From Betaproteobacteria bacterium (lineage in GTDB: Bacteria > Pseudomonadota > Gammaproteobacteria > Burkholderiales > Burkholderiaceae_E): a stretch of DNA of 14,197 nt. Below the pieces are notes generated by a model. That model worked only from the letters and a program-made list of their open reading frames with translations. It was not told where the DNA came from and did no database searches. Positions 1 to 7,260 of this stretch are shown piece by piece (position 1 is the first letter of the stretch; the number at the start of each line of letters is the position of its first letter). A program made the translations under genes and the position numbers. The stretch is from positions 1 through 14,197 of the forward strand of contig VGHV01000027.1 of NCBI GenBank assembly GCA_016868095.1. Reading direction: 5' to 3'.

Positions 1-196
1 CTAAAACAAATACCTTTGGGTTCATACACAGTCTTTTGGCTCAACAAACCGTCCTTGGCTTGCTTGGCGATTTGACTAGGGCAAATCCCGCCCAAGCTTT
101 GTGCGCCTTGCACCAAGGCGGCACTAAGCACTTGACAGAATGGTCTCTTCGAATGCTTGGGCTTTGTAGACGCTCGTTTAAATCGGGTGGTGTGAC

Positions 197-214
197 GCAT
201 GGCATGCATCATGC
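197..214. repeat. Short inverted repeat GCATG-N8-CATGC upstream of the Tsx-like gene
   Basis: Bases 197-201 read GCATG and bases 210-214 read CATGC, an exact 5-bp inverted repeat with an 8-bp centre that itself contains GCATGC. The spacing would suit a dimeric regulator, and the site lies about 155 bp before the tsx-like start. No regulator family is implied by the sequence. A 5-bp arm can occur by chance. Confidence 0.2.
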
Positions 215-338
215 TATCCGAAAAACTGTCACAATATTTACATCTGCAAGGTCTGATGTCGCGTTGGCTTAGATGCAGACCCCGCAGGTGGCGTTTTATG
301 GCTTCAAGTAAATTCTTATTTCGCGCTTGTTTCTTCTT

Positions 339-344
339 TATAAA
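339..344 (+). promoter_or_regulatory. Possible -10 element (TATAAA) for the Tsx-like gene
   Basis: TATAAA lies 24 bases before the ATG in an AT-rich stretch, followed by an AAAGG ribosome binding site at 355-359, nine bases from the start codon. There is no good -35 hexamer at 16-18 bp spacing (the window there reads TTATTT), so this is a weak sigma-70 call based mainly on position and composition. Confidence 0.3.
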
Positions 345-368
345 CAATAGCTTGAAAGGCCTTTTTTC

Positions 369-1238
369 ATGAACACTTCTTCTCGCAAGACTCTTTTCCG
401 CGCATCGTCTGTTTTGGTGGCCGGGCTGGCAATGGCTAGCCAAGCCCAAGCGGCCACTTGGAGCGACACTTATCTCGGCTACAAATTTGGAGATCGATTC
501 TCTGAGCCCTTTAACACCAAAGACATCAATAAAAATGTTCTAACCTTTGGACACGCTAGCGGCTACAAGTACGGTTCAAATTTCGTCAACATCGACTACT
601 TGATGTCCGATAAGAACGATCCAGCTTTTGCAGGCGCGAATCACGGTGCACGCGAAGTTTATGCGATCTACCGCCACACGCTTGACTTTGGAGCACTGAC
701 GGGATCGCCGATTAAGTTTGGTCCTGTCAAGGGTGTTGGTTTCACCGCAGGCTTCGATGTCAATACTAAAAACGATGCTGGTTATAACTCTAAAAAACAA
801 ATGCTCGTTGCCGGTCCAACCTTGTTCATCGACGTGCCAGCAGGTTTTCTCAATCTAAGCTTGCTTCAACTTTGGGAGAGCAATGCGCCTTACAGTACCT
901 TCAGTAAGACCGGCGTAGCGCGCTACAGTTATGACCCACATCCGATGCTCAGCGCGGCTTGGGGCGTGCCAGTTTCGGGGTTGTGGTTTAAAGGTGTTGC
1001 AAACTTTATTGCTGAAAAGGGTAAGAGCGAATTTGGCGCTGCCACAAAGCCTGAGACATTTATTGATGTTTCATTGATGTACGACATGGCACCCGTGCTT
1101 GGCACTCCTAAGAGTGCAGTGCAAGTCGGTGTTGGTTATAATTATTGGCGTAATAAGTTCGGTAATGATGCTTCCGGTCCTGCAGGGCCAGGCGCAATCG
1201 CCACCACACCCAATGTGAAGTTTGAATACCATTTTTAA
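369..1238 (+). CDS. Tsx-like nucleoside-specific outer-membrane channel
   Basis: This predicted outer-membrane beta-barrel of 289 residues probably lets nucleosides or related purines cross the outer membrane. Residues 1-28 form a signal peptide (basic start, hydrophobic core, cleavage after AQA), and the protein ends in Phe after EYH, the usual C-terminal signature of a barrel. The body matches the Tsx channel family as found in Burkholderiales: a HASGYKYGSNFVNIDYL segment (about 62-78), EVYAIYRHTLDFG (about 96-108), NTKNDAGYNSKKQMLVAGPT (about 132-151), and YNYWRNKFGN near the C-terminus. The ATG at 369 has AAAGG nine bases upstream and gives a complete signal peptide. It stands alone as a plus-strand unit convergent with guaD, and its position beside purine-breakdown genes supports a purine-nucleoside substrate. 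Substrate specificity is inferred from family and context. Such proteins are sometimes annotated only as 'outer envelope protein'. Confidence 0.85.
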   Translation: MNTSSRKTLFRASSVLVAGLAMASQAQAATWSDTYLGYKFGDRFSEPFNTKDINKNVLTFGHASGYKYGSNFVNIDYLMSDKNDPAFAGANHGAREVYAIYRHTLDFGALTGSPIKFGPVKGVGFTAGFDVNTKNDAGYNSKKQMLVAGPTLFIDVPAGFLNLSLLQLWESNAPYSTFSKTGVARYSYDPHPMLSAAWGVPVSGLWFKGVANFIAEKGKSEFGAATKPETFIDVSLMYDMAPVLGTPKSAVQVGVGYNYWRNKFGNDASGPAGPGAIATTPNVKFEYHF

Positions 1239-1254
1239 ATGTTATTTGCTTTTA

Positions 1255-1282
1255 CCCGACCGAGCTCGATGGCTTGGTCGGG
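1255..1282. terminator. GC-rich hairpin between convergent tsx-like and guaD genes
   Basis: Bases 1255-1265 (CCCGACCGAGC) can pair with 1272-1282 (GCTTGGTCGGG) to give an 11-bp stem with one G-T wobble (on the + strand) around the loop TCGATG. It sits just after the tsx-like stop and three bases from the guaD stop, where a shared bidirectional terminator is expected. Neither side carries a clean run of T after the stem, so it may be a weak or factor-assisted terminator, or simply an mRNA 3'-end stabiliser. Confidence 0.55.
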
Positions 1283-1284
1283 GC

Positions 1285-2601
1285 CTAGTCTGGATTCGAT
1301 AGTGACTTTTTAGCCGCTCTACCGGCGATAACGGTTTCGTTGATATGTCGATCGTCTCCCAGCACGATCAGGCAAAAGAGTTTTTGTTCGAGCGTGCTGC
1401 AGCTATTCCAGCGATGCTGCAGGAGTGGCGTTGCCTGGGGATCGATCACCACAAAATCAGCGGGCTTTCCTGGTGCGATGCCGTTTGAGCAATCTTCCCA
1501 GCCTAAAGCTTTTGCGGTTCCGATCGATTGGTGCCACCAAAGTCTGCTCGGGCTTAGGTAATAACCCTGGAGTCTTGCAATTTCGTAGGCACACATCATT
1601 GTTCTAAACGGCGAAAATGACGAGCCGCCTCCTACGTCGCTAGCCAGACCCCAGTCGAAATTGGCCATGGCAAAATCGAAAAGGCCACTGCCCAAAAATA
1701 AATTAGAACTGGGGCATACAGCGGCGAACACCGATTTCTCACGCATGAGGGCGCGGTCGTCGTCATCGATATAAATGCAATGCGCCCAAATCGAATGTTT
1801 TTGCAAGAGGCCGAGGCGATCATAAACCGCGATATAACTGCGATCGGCTGGAAAAAGGCTTCGCACCCACTCAATTTCAGCCTGATTTTCGGCAACATGC
1901 GATTGAATGCGAACTCCCGGATAGGAAGCAGCCAAGTCGGCGCATCCTCGCAATTGTGCTTCTGTGGACGTCGGGGCAAATCGAGGTGTGATCACGTAGC
2001 TGAGTCGCGACCGACCGTGCCAGCGCTCGATCAAGTCCTGGCTATCGCGAAGGGATTGCTCGGTGTTATCACGCAGTCCGTCTGGCGAATGTCGATCCTG
2101 CAATACCTTGCCGGCCATCATCGCCATGCGACGATCGCTGCTTGCCTGCATGAAGGCCTCGACCGAGTTTGGATGCGAGGTACAGTACACAGAAGCGCTT
2201 GTCACGCCGTGACGAATTAGCTCATCGAGCACTTTATCGGCCGTTTGTCGCGCACGTGCCAAATCATGGAAAGCTGCCTCTGTGGGGAATGTATATGCTT
2301 CGAGCCAGGGCAGCAAGCCTTCGGCTGCCGACCCGATCACATCGAGTTGTGGGTAATGGATGTGAGGGTCGATAAACCCCGGCGCGATCATCAATCCTCT
2401 ATAGTCGTGCTCGACGATTTCTCCGGCAAATAATGGTCTTAGGGCTTGAATGCGTCCGTCTTGGTCAACCTCAATCACATGGTCTTTCAATAGTTCGAGC
2501 TTTTCGGGGCTATGCCATTGCAAAACGTTGGCGCACCAGCGCTCGCAAGCTGGCCCTATTTTTTCGCCGGCTTCATAAGTTGGGTTGGTAACTTGCTTCA
2601 T
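1285..2601 (-). CDS. guaD: Guanine deaminase
   Basis: This cytosolic zinc hydrolase of 438 residues hydrolyses guanine to xanthine and ammonia, feeding the adjacent xanthine dehydrogenase. It is an amidohydrolase-superfamily protein. The guanine-deaminase metal motif PGFIDPHIHYPQ is at residues 74-85 (His80, His82), SHVAE at 234-238 (His235), AHCIYI at 273-278 (His274), and the metal/catalytic Asp322 in ASDVGGGSS. The C-terminus has the usual GKPADFVVID strand and length is normal for GuaD. The start is the only in-frame ATG before the metal motif; the ribosome binding site is weak (GAAGA, about a dozen bases upstream). The gene is divergent from xdhA with only 25 bp between starts, and convergent with the Tsx-like gene. 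Family identity is clear; a related amidohydrolase activity such as 8-oxoguanine deamination cannot be excluded from sequence. Confidence 0.93.
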   Translation of the reverse strand: MKQVTNPTYEAGEKIGPACERWCANVLQWHSPEKLELLKDHVIEVDQDGRIQALRPLFAGEIVEHDYRGLMIAPGFIDPHIHYPQLDVIGSAAEGLLPWLEAYTFPTEAAFHDLARARQTADKVLDELIRHGVTSASVYCTSHPNSVEAFMQASSDRRMAMMAGKVLQDRHSPDGLRDNTEQSLRDSQDLIERWHGRSRLSYVITPRFAPTSTEAQLRGCADLAASYPGVRIQSHVAENQAEIEWVRSLFPADRSYIAVYDRLGLLQKHSIWAHCIYIDDDDRALMREKSVFAAVCPSSNLFLGSGLFDFAMANFDWGLASDVGGGSSFSPFRTMMCAYEIARLQGYYLSPSRLWWHQSIGTAKALGWEDCSNGIAPGKPADFVVIDPQATPLLQHRWNSCSTLEQKLFCLIVLGDDRHINETVIAGRAAKKSLSNPD

Positions 2602-2626
2602 AATTCAATTATCTTCGATAAAGCCT
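2602..2626. promoter_or_regulatory. 25-bp divergent gap between guaD and xdhA
   Basis: Only 25 bases (AATTCAATTATCTTCGATAA then AGCCT) separate the two start codons. No sigma-70 promoter fits inside this gap with room for a leader, so at least one promoter must lie within the opposing gene's 5' coding region and the two promoters probably overlap back to back. The gap is AT-rich, as expected of a promoter core. No operator could be recognised. Confidence 0.4.
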
Positions 2627-4114
2627 ATGACGATTGTTTTTTGGCAGGACAACAAGATCCATGAACTAGATCGTTCTCAAAGCGATCGTTCTCTGCTCGA
2701 TTATTTGCGCCGGGAAGCAGGCGTTAAATCTGTTAAGGAGGGATGTGCTCAAGGCGATTGTGGTGCATGTGCCGTTACGGTGGTTCAAGCCGACTCTCAT
2801 CATGGCCTCCAAATCCGCGTTGTCAATAGTTGTATCAAGCCATTACTAAGCTTGGATCAATCGCTTGTCTTTTGTGCCTCTGATCTGCCCCCAGAGCACC
2901 CAGTGGTTGAGGCCATGTTGCAAAGCGATGCGAGTCAGTGCGGTTTTTGTACCCCGGGTTTTGTGATGTCGCTTTATGGGGCTTTCCTTGAGGCAAGACA
3001 TAAGGGCGTTGCATGCATCCCGGATCGTGAGGCTGCATTAGAGGTTTTCTCAGGCAATCTTTGTCGCTGTACAGGCTATGGTTCCCTGATCGATGCGGCT
3101 TTAAGCATGGACAAGTTCAGTCATCCCGATGCGGATTGGCTTGCGCCCATTCGTAGCGGACTCGCTGCACTCGATATTTACGTCAAGCAATCAAGAGATC
3201 CACAAATTATATCAATGCTTGGCGTCTCAGGCGACCTTCCGATCGATCCACTTGTCGATACGCTGAAAAAAAAGGCCGAGCATGTAAACGCAAGCTTTGT
3301 TGCGGGGGCGACAGACCTTGGTCTTTGGCTAAGTCGAAAGCATCAACGACCCGATGGCTTACTGGATCTTTGTCGAATACCCCAACTCACTGTTTCGCAA
3401 CACGATGATCAAGGCTGGCGCATCGGTGCTGCACGCCCCTTGCAAGCCGTGTTTGACGAGATATTGGTTTACTGGCCCGAGCTTAAGGAATATTTAGAGC
3501 GTTTTGCAGGGCGACCTATTCGTTCGAGCGCAAGTCTTGGTGGCAATCTTGCAAGCGCTTCGCCGATTGGCGATTGCATCCCCTTACTTTGGGCCATGGA
3601 TGCCCGCCTACGTCTTAAGTCTTGGAATCATGAGACCCAAACTATTCAAGAACGTGAGTTGAGCATTGACGATTTTCTGAAAGGCTATAGGTACACGGCA
3701 CTTCTTCCACACGAATTGATTGAATCGATACTGATCCCAGCATCAAGCAAGGAGCTACGGCTCTACGCACGCAAAATCAGCAAACGCTGGGAAGACGATA
3801 TTTCATCGGTGTCGATGGTGATTGGCTATTCGCTGAAAACCGAAGCCAGCTTTGGTAATTTAGCGCTTGCCCTCGGTGGTGTTGCTGAGCAAGTGCTGCG
3901 AGCCCGGGAGGTCGAAGCCCTGCTACGCGGTCAAGCGATTACTCAGGGCAAGATTGCCGAGGCTTGTGCTGCCTTACAAGCGCTCATTCGACCGATTGAC
4001 GATGCTAGAGCATCTGCAGCTTATCGGCGTGCGATTTGCGATGAGTTATTTCGCTCTTTTATATCGATGATTCGGTGTGGTGCTTTAGCCGATGCAAAGG
4101 AGTCAGGCTATTAG
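2627..4114 (+). CDS. xdhA: Xanthine dehydrogenase small subunit (2Fe-2S and FAD domains), XdhA
   Basis: This is the electron-transfer subunit (495 residues) of cytosolic xanthine dehydrogenase, which oxidises hypoxanthine and xanthine to urate and passes electrons through two 2Fe-2S clusters to FAD and NAD+. The plant-type cluster is bound by Cys40, Cys45, Cys48 and Cys69 (KEGCAQGDCGAC and a later Cys). The helical second cluster uses Cys105 and Cys108 (QCGFC) and Cys146 and Cys148 (NLCRC). An FAD domain of the CO-dehydrogenase flavoprotein type follows from about residue 205, with FVAGATDLGLWL and RSSASLGGNLASASPIGDC. The ATG at 2627 is chosen because it begins directly at the first beta strand (MTIVFWQDNK). 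An upstream in-frame ATG at 2585 would overlap guaD and add 14 residues unlike the family. The 3' end overlaps xdhB by 23 bp, so the subunits should be translated together. All cluster cysteines are present. Confidence 0.95.
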   Translation: MTIVFWQDNKIHELDRSQSDRSLLDYLRREAGVKSVKEGCAQGDCGACAVTVVQADSHHGLQIRVVNSCIKPLLSLDQSLVFCASDLPPEHPVVEAMLQSDASQCGFCTPGFVMSLYGAFLEARHKGVACIPDREAALEVFSGNLCRCTGYGSLIDAALSMDKFSHPDADWLAPIRSGLAALDIYVKQSRDPQIISMLGVSGDLPIDPLVDTLKKKAEHVNASFVAGATDLGLWLSRKHQRPDGLLDLCRIPQLTVSQHDDQGWRIGAARPLQAVFDEILVYWPELKEYLERFAGRPIRSSASLGGNLASASPIGDCIPLLWAMDARLRLKSWNHETQTIQERELSIDDFLKGYRYTALLPHELIESILIPASSKELRLYARKISKRWEDDISSVSMVIGYSLKTEASFGNLALALGGVAEQVLRAREVEALLRGQAITQGKIAEACAALQALIRPIDDARASAAYRRAICDELFRSFISMIRCGALADAKESGY

Positions 4115-6416
4115 TGCTTTCATCGGACACGAGAGCGCGCTTGATCAGATACGGGGGACAGCGCGTTTTATCGACGACTTACCAGAGGTCGCCGGAAGCT
4201 TGCATCTCGCGCCGGTTTGCAGTCCGATCGCGCACGGCAGGCTGATTTCCATCGACGCCGAACAGGCTCTTGGGATGCCTGGCGTTCAAGCCTTGATTCA
4301 GGCAGGCGACTTAAGCGGTCCCAATGAGATTGCCAATATGGCAGGCGACGAACCGATTCTTGCTCAGCACGAGGTCTCCTATGCAGGCCAAGTGGTCGCA
4401 CTCGTCGCTGCTCGGAGTCATCGCGAAGCGCTGGCAGCCGCAGCCAAGGTGAAACTGCACATCGAAGCGCTTCCAAGCGTTCTAAGTATTGAACAGGCGA
4501 TGGAAGAATGTGCATGGATCACGCCGCCGGTTCTGCTTGAACGAGGGGATACCGATGGCGCAATGGCAAAGGCAGCACACCGACTCAAAGCACAACGCTG
4601 GATCGGTGGCCAGGAGCATTTTTACCTTGAGGGTCAGATCGCTTATGCCATACCTGAGGAGCAGGAAGCCATGCTGGTGCACTCGAGCACCCAGCACCCG
4701 GGTGAAGTGCAGCACTGGATCGCGCACGCGCTTGATGTACCAGCACACCGTGTTCGCGTCTTGTGCAGAAGAATGGGCGGTGGATTCGGCGGCAAAGAGA
4801 CCCAATCAGGTCAAATCGCGGTCTGGGCTGCAGTGGCCGCGAAGCGCCTCGCTTGTCCGGTCAAAATGCGTCTTGATCGTGACGACGATTTCAAGATCAC
4901 AGGCAAACGCCATCCTTTCCGAGTGCGTTACGAAGTAGGCTTTGATGACGAGGGTCGCTTGCTGGCACTCGATGCCGAACTCGCCTCCGATTGCGGCTTT
5001 TCTGCCGACTTGTCCATACCCGTCAATGAACGAGCGCTATTTCATGTAGATAACGCTTATTACTTGGAATCCTTGCGTATTCGCTCTTATCGCTGTCGCA
5101 CAAACAAGCAATCGAATACAGCCTTTCGCGGCTTTGGTGGACCACAAGGCATGTATTTGATCGAAAGCGCTATAGGAGATGTCGCTCGCTATCTCGGTGA
5201 GGATGCGCTGCTTATTCGACTTCGTAATGTTTATGGGAGCGCTCCAAGAAATACCACGCCTTATGGTATGACCGTTGAAGATGAGTTCATCGGTGATTTG
5301 ATGCGTAAGCTTGCCCAAGATTGTCGATATGAATCGCGACGGCATGCGCTCAAGACTGGCTGCTTGCCCCGCGGTATTGCCATCACGCCTGTCAAGTTCG
5401 GGATTAGTTTTAACGCCACGCATTTCAATCAAGCAGGTGCCTTGCTGCAATGGTTTACCGATGGCAGCTTGGCTTTACATCATGGTGGCACCGAAATGGG
5501 GCAGGGCCTGCACACCAAGCTCCTGGGTATTGTTGCTCGTGTCCTTGGCCTTGACCCTGCACAAATTCGGGTCATGACGACCGATACCCATGCAATTGCC
5601 AACGCCTCGGCCACCGCAGCATCGGCTGGAAGCGATTTAAACGGGCGAGCCGCCGAGATGGCAGCCCATAGCTTGCGTGATCGCTTGATTGACTATTGGT
5701 CAAAAGCCACAGGCGCACAACGCGCCTCAATGCGATTTGAACAAGGTCATGTGTATTGGAACGATCAAAAAAACCTTACTCAATCCATCCCCTTGCACGA
5801 GCTTGTGAGCAAGGCTTATTTGGCAAGAGTTCAGTTATGGGCTGAGGGTTTTTACAGCACACCGAAGATTCACTTTGACCCAAAGACGAGGCTGGGAAGA
5901 CCGTTTTATTATTTCTCATGGGGCGCAGCTTGTACAGAAGTAGAAGTTGATCCGAGGACGGGTTGCTATCGCGTGCTTGCGGTTGACATACTTCACGATG
6001 TTGGCCATTCGCTTAATGAGCGCATTGATCGAGGCCAGGTGATCGGTGGATTCGTGCAAGGCATGGGTTGGCTAACCACCGAAGAATTGCGTTGGCACGA
6101 CGATGGACGGCTTTTGACCCACGCACCATCAAGTTACAAGATTCCAACCGCCAGGGATCTGCCTGAGCACATGGTCTTGAACTTTTGGCCAATGCCTAAC
6201 CGAGAAGACAATGTCGGTCGGTCAAAGGCAGTCGGCGAGCCGCCCCTGATGCTCGCGCTTTCGGTGATCGAAGCATTGCGTGATGCCGTGGCCAACATCA
6301 GGGCTGTTAGTCACACATCTCAACGGCCTCTCGGCGTCGAAGGACCGATGGTTCACCTTGATGCACCAGGAACGCCACAGCGCGTTTTTTTTGCAATTAG
6401 GCATCGAGCTGAGTGA
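4092..6416 (+). CDS. xdhB: Xanthine dehydrogenase large subunit (molybdopterin-binding), XdhB
   Basis: This catalytic subunit (774 residues) carries the molybdenum cofactor and hydroxylates xanthine to urate. The N-terminal a/b hammerhead domain begins at HESALDQIRGTARFIDD (13-29). The Moco-binding part shows GGQEHFYLEG (172-181), GGGFGGKE (229-236), FRGFGGPQGM (345-354; Arg346 is the family's substrate-binding arginine), GGTEMGQGLHTK (465-476), TAASAGSDLNGR (508-519) and AVGEPP (713-718; Glu716 is the expected catalytic base). No key motif is missing and length is typical. The start at 4092 lies inside the end of xdhA, and the mature family consensus begins about 12 residues later. The only strong Shine-Dalgarno-like run, AAAGGAG, falls just after this ATG rather than before it, so initiation probably depends on ribosomes finishing xdhA. 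xdhC follows after one base. Confidence 0.95.
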   Translation: MQRSQAISAFIGHESALDQIRGTARFIDDLPEVAGSLHLAPVCSPIAHGRLISIDAEQALGMPGVQALIQAGDLSGPNEIANMAGDEPILAQHEVSYAGQVVALVAARSHREALAAAAKVKLHIEALPSVLSIEQAMEECAWITPPVLLERGDTDGAMAKAAHRLKAQRWIGGQEHFYLEGQIAYAIPEEQEAMLVHSSTQHPGEVQHWIAHALDVPAHRVRVLCRRMGGGFGGKETQSGQIAVWAAVAAKRLACPVKMRLDRDDDFKITGKRHPFRVRYEVGFDDEGRLLALDAELASDCGFSADLSIPVNERALFHVDNAYYLESLRIRSYRCRTNKQSNTAFRGFGGPQGMYLIESAIGDVARYLGEDALLIRLRNVYGSAPRNTTPYGMTVEDEFIGDLMRKLAQDCRYESRRHALKTGCLPRGIAITPVKFGISFNATHFNQAGALLQWFTDGSLALHHGGTEMGQGLHTKLLGIVARVLGLDPAQIRVMTTDTHAIANASATAASAGSDLNGRAAEMAAHSLRDRLIDYWSKATGAQRASMRFEQGHVYWNDQKNLTQSIPLHELVSKAYLARVQLWAEGFYSTPKIHFDPKTRLGRPFYYFSWGAACTEVEVDPRTGCYRVLAVDILHDVGHSLNERIDRGQVIGGFVQGMGWLTTEELRWHDDGRLLTHAPSSYKIPTARDLPEHMVLNFWPMPNREDNVGRSKAVGEPPLMLALSVIEALRDAVANIRAVSHTSQRPLGVEGPMVHLDAPGTPQRVFFAIRHRAE

Positions 6417-6417
6417 T

Positions 6418-7260
6418 ATGAGTGCGGTCAGGGAGCAGGCTGAATCATGGTTTGCTGCTGGGCTCAGTGCGGTGATCATCGAATTGACTTCGGTTCGCGG
6501 CTCAGTGCCGCGTGAGCAGGGCACGAGGATGTTGGTCAGTATGAATGCCGCCCTCGGTACGATAGGGGGCGGTCGCCTTGAGTTTGAGGCCGTTGAGCAA
6601 GCGCGTGCCCTGTTGCGGACAGGTGATCTCGCTCACTTACCACAGCGACGAACGATCGCACTAGGTCCATCGCTTGGCCAATGCTGTGGCGGATCGGTCG
6701 ATCTCACTTGGTTTGCTCTTGATTCAAATACGATAGCGATGTGGCCACCGAGTGCTTTTCGATTTGAGTTGCAAATCCACGGAGCAGGGCATGTGGGACA
6801 AGCGCTGCTTCAAGTGCTTCATGGCGTCCCCTGCTCCTTAACATGGGTTGACTCGCGTGAGGCGGCTTGGCCGGATCCTCTGCCCAGCCATCCGCTAACC
6901 CAACTTAAAACCGTTTGCTCGGAAAGCCCTGAAGATGTGATCCATCAGGCAGCTGCTGACTCTTATGTTTTGATTACCACCCACCGTCATGATGTCGATG
7001 AGCGTATCGCGCAAGAGGCTTTGAAACGTGAAGACCTGGCTTGGGTGGGTATGATTGGGTCGAAAACCAAACGCGCCCGTATCCTTTCTCGCTTGGCACA
7101 AAGGGGGCTTGCGGCTAGCGCGCTCCAACGCCTCGTCAGTCCGATTGGCTTGAGTAACATCGAGGGCTTTGGCAGCAAGACGCCTGCTGTTATTGCTTTG
7201 TCGGTGGCTGCGCAGATTCTACAAACCAGTTCGCAATCAGTTGGCGTTCATCCTCGGTGA
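6418..7260 (+). CDS. xdhC: Xanthine dehydrogenase accessory protein XdhC
   Basis: XdhC (280 residues) binds the molybdenum cofactor, promotes its sulfuration and inserts it into XdhB; it is not part of the final enzyme. The N-terminal XdhC/CoxI domain is visible as LTSVRGSVPREQGTRMLV (23-40), GTIGGGRLE (47-55) and the Cys pair in LGQCCGGSVDL (86-96). A Rossmann-like C-terminal half follows, with IHGAGHVGQAL (120-130), THRHDVD (188-194), WVGMIGSKTKR (209-219) and IGLSNIEGFGSKTPAVIALS (243-262). The ATG at 6418 is one base after the xdhB stop (TGATATG) and gives the family N-terminus; a longer frame from 6280 lies wholly within xdhB coding sequence. The last 71 bases, encoding roughly residues 258-280, overlap the 3' end of puuD on the other strand, and both reading frames remain plausible there. 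Confidence 0.93.
   Translation: MSAVREQAESWFAAGLSAVIIELTSVRGSVPREQGTRMLVSMNAALGTIGGGRLEFEAVEQARALLRTGDLAHLPQRRTIALGPSLGQCCGGSVDLTWFALDSNTIAMWPPSAFRFELQIHGAGHVGQALLQVLHGVPCSLTWVDSREAAWPDPLPSHPLTQLKTVCSESPEDVIHQAAADSYVLITTHRHDVDERIAQEALKREDLAWVGMIGSKTKRARILSRLAQRGLAASALQRLVSPIGLSNIEGFGSKTPAVIALSVAAQILQTSSQSVGVHPR

Larger units (their letters stand above)
1..368. other. Left-edge non-coding region upstream of the Tsx-like gene
   Basis: No gene is supported here. A 78-codon plus-strand frame (36-272) opens only from a TTG, has no ribosome binding site and resembles no family I know. On the minus strand an ATG at 25-23 opens a frame reading MNPKVFVL that runs off the left edge. It could be the start of a divergent neighbour (this region would then be a divergent promoter region), but eight codons cannot identify it. 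The last 60 bases are AT-rich and hold the likely promoter and ribosome binding site of the Tsx-like gene. A short inverted repeat lies at 197-214. Confidence 0.6.

Noticed and set aside
1..25. Minus-strand ATG at 25-23 opening MNPKVFVL off the left edge
   Set aside because: It could be the first eight codons of a divergent gene, but there is too little sequence and only a weak AAAGA upstream, so no CDS is called.
132..160. TTGACA at 132-137 as a -35 promoter element
   Set aside because: A perfect -35 hexamer, but there is no acceptable -10 hexamer at 15-19 bp spacing.
36..272. 78-codon plus-strand frame in the left region
   Set aside because: It opens only at TTG, lacks a ribosome binding site, shows no recognisable family or domain, and has a composition like translated non-coding DNA.
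2585..2626. Upstream in-frame ATG at 2585 as the xdhA start
   Set aside because: It would add 14 residues not typical of XdhA and run into guaD; the ATG at 2627 begins directly at the conserved first strand.
4489..4938. Long alternative frames overlapping xdhB, xdhC, uraD-allC and the ABC genes on both strands
   Set aside because: They are out-of-frame shadows of well-supported genes, with no ribosome binding sites or recognisable domains.
6280..6417. Longer frame as the xdhC start
   Set aside because: The extra 46 codons lie inside xdhB coding sequence and do not resemble XdhC; ATG 6418 is one base after the xdhB stop and gives the family N-terminus.
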